Below, piece after piece: positions 55,110 through 64,000 of a stretch of DNA of 64,000 bases (within the stretch, counting starts at the first letter, position 1; each line of letters begins with the position of its first letter). Made by a program: the position numbers and the translations under genes. The stretch covers positions 25,297,037 to 25,361,036 of the forward strand of contig OU744447.1 in NCBI GenBank assembly GCA_916610825.1, read 5' to 3'. The stretch comes from Haliclystus octoradiatus (taxonomy: Eukaryota; Cnidaria; Staurozoa; Stauromedusae; Haliclystidae). The notes beneath the pieces were generated by a model. The model was given only the letters and a program-made list of their open reading frames with translations. It made no database searches and had not been told where the DNA came from.

Positions 55110-57670
55110 AAGTTTATTCGCAGAGGTCCATTATGGACCAACAGTCATTGCTAGTTATTATCATATTTTTTAATCATAAATAACAGTGTATAGATCTCGA
55201 TAGCAATCTAGTTTTCCAATATAGTTTTATCCATATGGTGGAATAGAGGTTAGTCATTGCACTTCTGAAAGGATCAACAGCTGTTTCGTATCGGGGACAT
55301 GTAACTTTTTAATCGACGTGATGCGCTCATTACAAAAAATCATAATGAGAACTCACAGGTTAGCATGTGTGACCTAAGGTGGTAATTGGACTATTTCAAA
55401 ACTCGCGAAATCATCTTTTACTTATTTATGAATTGGAAAAGGAGTGAAAATGATTCGCACATCGCGGAACAAAGTTTCACAAAGTTTACCCGAGGTAGTA
55501 TTTGTCAATGTTCCCCCCGACAAAATGACTCAATTTGCATATTTGGGAGATTTAACACTGTAATACCTTCAAAGCCAAATTTGCACGATTTTTACTAACT
55601 TCGTGTCATAGTTTCCCGAAATTTGACTTACATTTTTTATTTGGTGAAGTGTTACACAGAAAAGGATATACGTTAGTGTGCTCATTATATAGACTATACA
55701 ACCGAAATAAGAATGTTCGTATTCGAGATATAAAGCTCATTTCAAATTCAAAATTCAAATGCACAGGCCACGGAGTTTAAATCTTTGAAATGCATTAAAT
55801 TAATTATTCCTTACTGATTTATTGAATTTTTCATTGGCATGAGTTCTGAACCAAATCAGATTTGTATCGAATTACTACTCTATAGATCGCCAGTCACATA
55901 GGTGAGGAGAAGATATCTCTTTTTTTTACTCTTGGAAGCATTCACGAACTGTTTAAATGTTTATGTCAATGTTCATACATTTATTGCAAACTTGATATTA
56001 TATTGCTCAAACCGTCGTAATGCGCTTTACACTATATGATCATTCGGTGTTTAACTTGATACTAGTTCAATAAATAATTACGAAAAGCCAGATCCCGGAG
56101 GTTGAATCAACCCAACATCGCATAGTGAACATCAGAGTTAAAAGCAAATAGAATACATACAAATTACATGGACATTGTACTAAAATCAAGAAAAGAATAG
56201 AAACAACGGATACTTTTCACAGAATCTTTTCATTCAAAATTATCCATATATTTACAAGCCTATAATACAAGTGATTGTGGAACAGATGTCTGTCGGTCAT
56301 CAGGCAAACAAACAGATCAAAAGTGTTCATTAAACATTCCCAGCATTGATGAGTTCTGAAAATTGTTTACTGCTGTTACTATCTTTGTGATTGCTGGTAT
56401 TGCAAAGAGTTACTTCCATTTTTTGTTTCCATAAGAACAGAATATTTTCGCATGCGTTTGAGATGATTTGCAAAATTGTGATATTGCAAGCAGAACATAT
56501 TGATTGTTGTTATACGTGGGTGATCATAGACCAATGTCTGCATGATTTTAACCAAACAGATAGAACACGTGTTTTGCAATTGGTGACGAGCTGTGACAAA
56601 TTGAATATTTTTTCATGAAAACAAGATAAATGTATTATGTTCAATTGAAATTCAACTTCGGAAATTCAAAAAAACCAACTGCTTGGGATTTGTTGAATTC
56701 AGTTGTAATGTTTATTATACTTTTAATATTGAAAACATGTTTCCGTATTAACGCGCTATCACAGTTTACAGTTTGCTAGCATACTATTATTCAAATACTT
56801 TATGCTAACTAGCTATTATCCACATACAATAAAAGTTTAAATAAAAAATATAGCATATGACTCGATAGCCTGTCCGAATATAGCTAATGGAATAGGTAAG
56901 TGTTGCCAGTCATACTTACATATCTAATGTGCATAAGGTGTATCTACTAAAAGTTACCATTGTTCATGATCGCGATAGATTTATGATTAGAGATTTTATC
57001 ACAAGGGGGTTCCTTGTTTGAAGTGACGAGCAGATACATTCATCTCTCACCCCATACTGTCTTATAGTCTATAATATTGGAAATTATCAATTACATGAAC
57101 AAAGAAGGAATGTGGAATTCACTTTTAAAGTCTTATTTTTAAAAACATTTGCATTCATTAGCATCTACAATGTCGATACATAGTCAAAGGAAAACTGCAA
57201 TTTTGAATTGGTTCCTGTATATAAATCTAACCAAGACTGGTAATAACGGAAAGGTCTATCCTCAATGTTTTGTTCTAGTTGTCGTAGTTCACATGACATT
57301 CTCGAGCTGATGTTAAAAAGGTGCGGTTTCCTGTTACAGTTGACTTTATTTATACTCTTAGCACAGCTGGTCACGTTTGTATTACTCGTCACGCATCGAG
57401 GGTTAGAATCTCGGTTCTTCGCATAAGTTTCTTGAGATATGATTAATGTGGAGTTTACTATTCAAATGAAGCAAATGTCCTTTGACGAAAAAATCCTTCA
57501 GCACAATTACAGATAGTCTATACTTCATATCACAAAGCGTCTAAACCAAATTTAGAACAGCTTGTGTTTATTGTGTCAGCATAATTAAATGAAAACGTAC
57601 ACATCTTTAAACGTCATAACATTATCCTAAAACATTCCCGATAAGTGCATTAGCATTACTATTAACTCAC
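55110..57670. other. Intronic, no gene recognised
   Basis: Between TSP1 exons. A minus-strand 75-codon frame at 57165-57392 (CNRKPHLFNISSRMSCELRQ) looks protein-like but has no splice or domain support. Confidence 0.45.
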
Positions 57671-57841
57671 CTGCACATGCATTAGTATTGCATAGTGATG
57701 TTCTTTGACCATCTCCAATGCACATGAGGCCCTCATAGGCTGGGGTAGGGTTGTTACATAAGCGATATTCCTGTTGTTCTCCTCCTCCACATGGTAAACT
57801 ACATGTACCAGATACTACCCATGGTGACCACGATCCATCAA
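57671..57841 (-). CDS. TSP1 exon, type II
   Basis: 171 bp, acceptor ACATCAG and donor GCAG/GTGAGT, phase 1-1. It encodes (V)DGSWSPWVVSGTCSLPCGGG, then EQQEYRLCNNPTPAYEG and SLCNTNACAG. Six cysteines intact. It is paired with the type I exon at 57919-58089 across a very short intron of 77 bases. Confidence 0.92.
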
Positions 57842-57918
57842 CTGATGTAAATATAAAATTAATAATTCAATTTATGAATTTTATTACGCGTTTCCATACT
57901 ATTTGAAATCTTAGTTAC

Positions 57919-58089
57919 CTGGACAAGGACCCGTGTTACAATTTCGAGTAATACTGTTCTGACCAACGCATCCAATACCACCATGCTGCGGAGCAGGATT
58001 GTTACATTTCCGCCCCTCTGTCAAAGTTCCAGATGAACATGTCGGAGTACATGGACTATCTGCAAGCCAATTTGACCATTTACCGTCGA
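57919..58089 (-). CDS. TSP1 exon, type I
   Basis: 171 bp, acceptor TTTTGTAG and donor CCAG/GTAACT, phase 1-1. It encodes (V)DGKWSNWLADSPCTPTCSSG, then TLTEGRKCNNPAPQHGGIGC and SITRNCNTGPCPG. All six cysteines and WSNW are present. Together with the next exon it forms a type I-type II couple repeated at 52159-51067. Confidence 0.93.
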
Positions 58090-61000
58090 CTACAAAAATT
58101 AGTAAACAACTTGTCAATTCACGTCAATACTAAGTTCAATTTTTTACAGTCGCAAACAAATACAGTTATCGTTTCTTTCATTTGTTGATCATGATTGCAT
58201 TTCAAAATGCATGAAAAATATTTAACTTGATTATATATAATAGAAATAAGTAGAAATAGAATACTCTTTCAAGTTCAAGTTTCTCCCTATTCTGCTATTC
58301 AGGGTATATTTTGGTTTAACAGTTTTTGACAGAAAGAGTTAGATAATATCTGAAATGATAGTCGGAAGATTATAGGCCCCAATCTACAGCTTCAAGAAAC
58401 ATTAATAACGCTGAATTTATAGAAACATAATAGGAGTTTAACTTTTTAGATTAAACTAGTTTGAACAGACCTGTAGACCTGTCACATATGCTAATTGGTG
58501 TTTTCTTGGTAAGGCGTTCAGCTCAATATGATGATTACAGTTTGCAAAACGTTTCAACGGATTGAAGTAAAATGCTTTTTAGTTACTGCCTTTCCATTTA
58601 TGAAAGTATACGACCTATTGAATATTTAAAGCAAATAAGAGAATATCCAATAGCTTTTGACCGTTATATTATATAGTTTTGTGCTAAGTTACTTTTGATT
58701 CTGTTACAGTATTTGACTGAATTGGTCGTCATTCGAAAAGTTAATAGCTTTCCTTTTTATTGTGCAATCGACAAATATTTGATTACATCATTCGACAACG
58801 GAGAACAATATGCCTTAATTATTTCACACATTCTTTTACATTTCTGAATAAAAAATGTTGCCAAGATATTCCAGACAATCTATAAATAGATCATAAGGTT
58901 GCTTCAAAGCAGAAGCAAACATAATTTAGTATAACAAAATCTGCATACTATCAGCTTATTCAGGGTTTGATACGGAGAATATAGCAAAATCAAACTGTTA
59001 TCAGGTTGATAATTTTGCATTAATCGATGTTTGATGTCACTTATATCGTTTTTGCAACAGCACTGGAATAAAAACATCCATAATTTATCTGTAGTAACTA
59101 ATCTTGCATTATAACAGCAACAATCATTATACATGATCTGTGCTAACTTCATTCTGAACTATAACATTTATAATGATACATAGGTGATAGTGAATGTATC
59201 TTGAATGATAGGACAAATTATCAAAGTTCAATTGATTACTGCATAGAATTAAGTAAACATATTTGTGAAACATTCTTCAGTGAAATATGACTGATACCGT
59301 TCTTTGTAGACTGAGACTTTTCCGCTTAAATATATACTGGTAGTTCGGTGTAGCATAAAGTTGCGGTGACATCGTGAATAATGAGACAGTTAGATTTTCA
59401 ATAAAAAATTTTTATGAAAATTTCATTGTTTGCGCTCTTTCAAGAGAATCATCATTGGCATTTCTTACGATTTTTGCTGTTGAAAATCTTTAGATAACCT
59501 TTTACATGGAATAATACACACTCACTTTGATGAAAAAGTTCGCCTCGCCAGCAATTTTCATGTAGGGGTCCGCCTCTTTGATTTTTGAAAAACAGGATTC
59601 GAATCAAAAACAGGATATTCCTGTCTGTCATTCTCTGGTGAAACAGGTATAAGATAATAATTACAATACCTTCCACTAATTAGAAAAGTTACTTTCCATT
59701 TAATATGAAGCAGATCAGATTTAACTTTATTTCGAAAGAGAACTGTGCAGTTTTCATGATTTCTGACTGACATGCGTGATTCGTAAACAACTCAACAAAA
59801 TGTGATCAATATTGAAAGGAGGTGGGATCCGGCTTAGTTATTAAGTTTAGAGAAGAATTTCAAGACTTAAAAAGAGTTTTCATTAGACTTTTGTTGTGAT
59901 TACAATTTTTTCTTCTTATACCAGAATATTATGATATTTAAAATTGGTATTCAAAAGCTTTAATTCATCAAACTTATATGCTATTAATGTTTGAATGCAT
60001 AATGAATGCTTCATTCGAGTTTTTTTTGTTCATTTCAAGTAGAATGCTTTTGTAGAGTACTTATGCTGTTTTGTACAAAAGATAATATTTTCCAAACTTG
60101 ACTGTTTACATATTTGTGATGGGTTGGTATCAAGCTCAAATATAATTTAACTTTGCTATAATGGAATTTGGCTATTTTGAAAATCTTGATATCAAGCATT
60201 CCTTTGTATCCATTGTTTCTCGACTTTTTGAAATATCTTGTAGTAACTATACATTCGTATCAAACTTCCTTCGGCAATTTCTAAATCAACAGTTTTATCA
60301 ATAAAAACAGTTGAATGATAGAAATATGAGATTAATATAAATCAGCGATTATAATAGCTGTTTGGCAGTTTTAGATTCTTGTTTGAGACAATGCAAAGTC
60401 GTAAAATAACGGTGTTGACTAAGCCCAAAAGTCAATAGAATATCAACAGAAACGGTGTAAATGGTGTTCACATGAAACAAAAATTTTATGCAACAGAGTG
60501 CTTGTTAATGCCATTGAAGAAAATTTACTGTTGAACTAATCAGATGTTGTGCAAAACTTACCAAATTACCTTGTTCAATATTTCTGTCCGTAGCACTGAA
60601 GCATTTTTTTTGTTTTTGAATGACTCAAAATTGTCCAGCATAAGTAACGATAAATTGTTTAATGGTACAAAGTACTCAATCGAGTACTCAACTTTTTTCC
60701 CAAATTATCTAGTATATAAATATAATCTTCATACCTATCCAATGCTTGCTGTGGTTTATGCAAGCCTATTTTCTTCCGATTTTATAACTTGCCATAATAT
60801 TTATCAAAAAACGCAGCTTGTTTCTATTGGAAATCCACAATCTTTCCAGTCGCTACGATGACCTCAGTTCAGTAGAATCTTCAAGTGATCATTAAGCTTA
60901 AGTTAAGCTTTATTGTCAAAATGAAGAGTTTTCCTCTATTAAAAAACTGGTAGAAGTAAGCTATCCGTGCTTAGTTGACAGATAAAATAGTTTTGGACGA

Positions 61001-62100
61001 TCACAAGACAAACATTACATTTCATCAGTTTTATTTCCTGTATTTGTGTCTCCTCCGAGAATTTACTGTTTTTATAATGAACTAATAGAAACCAGTACTT
61101 CGTTTTATGTACTCTGATACGAACACAATTGGAGAGTAATGAGACATGAGAGAGGATTGAACAATCACGGGCTTTCAGGCGAGTGATTTTAGCCTCCTGA
61201 GTATCACATATCATTCAGTCTTGGTATCAGACCACAAGACTCAGCTCCGCTATTTATATGTTTTATAAGTTAAATAACATCTTTATGTTGACATTAGAAA
61301 GCTCAGAGTAATGATCCTATCGAAATTCCCTTAAAATGAAGTCATCGTATCGTCGAGAACGAGGGTGGATTTTCAATAGAGTCATGCTGCGTTTTTTGAG
61401 GAAAGTTACTAAAGCTTTTAAAAGTGGAATTAAACAGATTGAAAATAGACGTCAAAGATTATTAGTTAAGTCTGAATAAATTATGTATAAAGAAAATTTG
61501 AAGCTTTATTCAGCTAATCGCGAACAGTATCCTATGCGTTTAAACTTTTAAAGTAGTTGAATACTGAAATTTACCGTAACGTAATGTCAACATGCCGCTT
61601 GCCTTTGATGGTTATTTTGTATAACTAGGTAATGAAAGAAACATTGAAAAGGGGTTTTTATAGACTATCTGTAATTTATGGTTTAAAATAAAAGTAATTG
61701 TTTTTTCCTGTCGCTCATTTGAAAGGGACAGGTAGTTTTATTCCTCTTACCAAACAGCGCTCTAACCTCTGATTAATACGACCGTTTTGTTTTTCTTTTG
61801 TTGCCTTTTGGGATGGCTTCAGGGCATCTTGCCGAAAGTGGCAGTTTTACGATTTGGCATAGCATGACCAATTCACCAGCAAAAACCAATCAGCCATCAG
61901 TATTACATTCGATGATTTTATAGCCTGTATTATTATTAGCGTAAAACATGGTATATCTTCAATACCCCAAAGCATCATATATATTTTGCCACCACCTTTT
62001 TATTCCACAAATATGAAGTTTTCAACTTCTACAAATTCTGTTCTGAATTCAGTTTGCAACCTCCTTCAATGGATCGAAGATAATAATAGAATTATTTTTA
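58090..62100. other. Intronic, no gene recognised
   Basis: A 4-kb stretch between TSP1 exons without recognisable exon or TE protein. A 105-codon plus-strand frame at 60544-60861 is AT-rich and featureless. Confidence 0.45.
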
Positions 62101-62105
62101 CTAGC

Positions 62106-62276
62106 CTGGACATGGATTTTCATTACAGCTCATTGCCTTCTGATCATTGCCTGCACACGCCTGACCCCATTCGGAAGGAGGAGGATTGTCGCACGTCCGA
62201 GTCTTCTGTTGCTGTCCCCAACCGCAGGTTACACTGCAAAAACCGGGTGTGAGCCACTCTGACCACCCACCAGGAA
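62106..62276 (-). CDS. TSP1 exon with GC instead of GT donor
   Basis: 171 bp, acceptor TATAG, phase 1 entry: (V)PGGWSEWLTPGFCSVTCGWG, then QQQKTRTCDNPPPSEWGQAC and MSCNENPCPG. Six cysteines are intact. At the position where sisters have CCAG/GT, this exon has CCAG/GCTAGT. If the GC donor is not used, the frame ends one codon later at TAG (CPG-stop). So this is either a GC-AG intron inside the same gene or the last exon of a separate upstream TSP1 gene. The rest of the 5' gene lies beyond the window. Confidence 0.88.
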
Positions 62277-62954
62277 CTATATAAAAGTAAAAGAGAATAT
62301 ATCGACAGATAAATGGTAAATCTCAATGCAATGTGTGTAATGCGACGTCCAATGGTGCATACTCGAATTAATAGATAACATTCTTGAAACAAAGCTCTCT
62401 TTGAATTTGGTAAATCAATTTGAAAGCCATTATACTAGGCTTACTATTTATGAAATCCAGGTAATCTATAAGATAAATTATTGCAAGCTTCGTTCTCGGG
62501 AAGAACAGTTACAGTACCAGATCCTTTTCAAAGAATAGAGAACTAATTTTAAAACTCAAAAATATGTCGATTCTCAATGTAATTTCATGCAAAGTGATTG
62601 TTCTGAAATGCTGCAAGACAAGTACCTGGTATAATTTCTTTTTGATGTACCTGGAAAAGAGAAATGAAAAGAAATGGAATATCATATAGAACGTAGTGTT
62701 GTCTGAAATCAACAGGCATCAAACAAATTTAGAAAGATGTCTTCTTAGCTTTATAAAGATATTATTGTTGATAGAGATACGGAATTTATAGATTTAATTC
62801 AGGAAGTAACGCTCACCAACGTCTGCCATGCATTACTCGTTCATAAAAAAAATGAAAATGATCCTCTATTGCTATTTCAAATCAAGACTTATCTTCTCAT
62901 TTAATAATGGTGTCTGTTAGAGGTTAAATTATTTTTATAGTTTTATATTACTAT

Positions 62955-63490
62955 TTTTATTTGAGGTATGTTGGTGCTTCATTTACGTCTCACTGGCTAA
63001 ATATTACAGATAATCCAGTGCAGGGAATTTTTTCGACATATTTGTTAACCTTTAAAAATTGTGGCTAGAATGATGGATCTATGACGTTGTTTAACAAAAA
63101 TAATCTTCCTTTGGTATTTTGTTTGATATCATATTATTAATAAATTTGGAAAATTTTCACAATTTCATATGTTGGAAATCTAGCGGGTAGATGAAATCGA
63201 AGGCGAATTGAAATCATATGCAAAATGATTTTAATTTAATTTAAAGTACGAAGAAAACAATCTCTGAACAAGTAAAAATAAATATAGAAATCAGTTTTAT
63301 AATAATTAAATAAAACAAAATGCTGCATTGGAATTGAAGTAATAGGTTAACAATCCAAACAAAGCAAGTTTTGAAATTAAAAAAAGTAGGCATAAAGTAT
63401 GTGATGGACATAACCAATCCAGAGGGGACCATGAACAATTTTTCGTTCATTATTTCTGTGAAAATTGAAATTCAAACATTTCACTTCTTT
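62955..63490. repeat. Segmental duplication, copy C
   Basis: It matches the first part of copy B and of copy A (TACAGATAATCC, ATCTATGACGTTGTTT, TTGATATCAT, TCTAGCGG, TTCAAACATTTCACTTCTTTTC). It is the most diverged of the three. The plus-strand frame 63371-63652 in it is not a gene. Confidence 0.75.
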
Positions 63491-64000
63491 TCGGATAGTT
63501 ACATTAGAATGAAATTTGTTGTAGAATTTAAAAAACAATCAATAAATCGCTTTATCCATTTTAATTCAAATTCTACACTCTCAAAAGAAAAGAAAAAAAT
63601 TGGCAATTTTCCAAAGGTATGTTTTACAGAATGTCGAGCAATATGTAAATAAATAATGTAGTATAAGTTATGTGTGTATGTATTGCCAAGCTTTAAATGA
63701 ATGTTTGTTGTTAATGTCTAACATTTCAGCATTGTTATCCATTGATAGTTCATTCTATAGTTTGTTACCAATTATCACAACAGATTTTTTACCCCACGCT
63801 AGATTGTACCTTATAGTTTTGAAGTCAATGACGTTTCCCTGCCCGTTTGTTGCTACTTTTGAATTAGAATGACTCTGATATAAATGCTGGTGTACAGCTG
63901 TGTTGCACTTGCCACTTTCGACTTGTGTAGCATGGACGATGCTTTGCTGTCATAGTGATTTTACAGGCATCTTCATATCAGAAAAGCACTCGAATGAGCT
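63491..64000. other. No gene recognised
   Basis: The last 500 bases hold only short featureless frames (for example 63672-63872 on the plus strand). Confidence 0.45.

Noticed and set aside
57165-57392. Minus-strand 75-codon frame with CNRKPHLFNISSRM
   Set aside because: It looks protein-like but no splice sites in phase with the TSP1 exons and no known domain; probably an old repeat.
57390-57420. tRNA B-box-like sequence (GGGTTAGAATCTCGG)
   Set aside because: It lacks the flanking acceptor stem and A box; no cloverleaf could be drawn.
60544-60861. Plus-strand 105-codon frame
   Set aside because: AT-rich composition, no bias toward coding codons, antisense to the TSP1 gene intron and no motif.
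1-64000. CRISPR arrays, rRNA genes, bacterial operons
   Set aside because: No regularly spaced identical short repeats, rRNA signatures or tandem same-strand genes; the DNA is clearly eukaryotic.

Overview
The window is animal nuclear DNA, AT-rich, with small exons separated by long introns and a dense, mixed load of transposons: Ty3/gypsy, non-LTR (LINE), Penelope-like, PIF/Harbinger, and hAT-, Mutator- and TA-type DNA elements. No bacterial gene organisation, CRISPR array, rRNA or convincing tRNA was seen. The thrombospondin type-1 (TSP1) exon cluster and the 2A-bearing LINE suggest a marine invertebrate, perhaps a tunicate; this is an inference and no species marker was found.

Layout. 1-1.86 kb: nothing recognisable. 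1.86-11.08 kb: a roughly 200-bp tandem satellite interrupted by a complete Ty3/gypsy retrotransposon on the minus strand (4148-9875). The element has identical 192-bp LTRs, a GTAG target duplication, an initiator-Met primer site, a polypurine tract, intact gag, and pol in the same frame after one TGA whose context is that of the tobamovirus readthrough stop. 14-16.5 kb: Penelope-like remnants. 17.4-23.2 kb: exons of an unrecognised minus-strand gene (candidates at 17.5, 17.75, 18.0, 19.6, 22.7 and 23.0 kb). Its 142-bp exon near 19 kb is split by an 821-bp inverted-repeat transposon with a perfect 9-bp target duplication. A decayed Ty3/gypsy pol lies between exons of this gene. 24-29.8 kb: a MITE, a palindromic mini-element, a Harbinger transposase remnant (plus strand) and a decayed LINE (minus).

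31.1-36.8 kb: a second decayed Ty3/gypsy element containing a younger LINE. The LINE has an N-terminal hydrophobic segment ending in a 2A-like motif (GDIHPNPGP), then endonuclease and reverse transcriptase. 37.3 kb: a hAT-like MITE with an 8-bp duplication. 41.6-62.3 kb: a minus-strand gene with at least seven TSP1 exons. Six are exactly 171 bp with phase-1 introns on both sides, and the seventh (41604-41761) ends in a stop codon. One exon carries an in-frame TGA and the most upstream has GC where the donor GT should be. Introns of this gene hold a TA-flanked 1.84-kb DNA transposon, a Penelope fragment, a truncated copy of the 24-kb MITE, a near-perfect 290-base hairpin, and three diverged copies of a segmental duplication.

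How it fits together. The host content seen is one secreted or extracellular TSP1-repeat gene that grew by exon and segmental duplication, plus one unknown basic protein gene. The rest is transposon strata: old decayed pol fragments, intermediate MITEs, and recent insertions (the identical-LTR Ty3 element and the exon-splitting element). No database search was possible, so family names rest on motifs read by eye.
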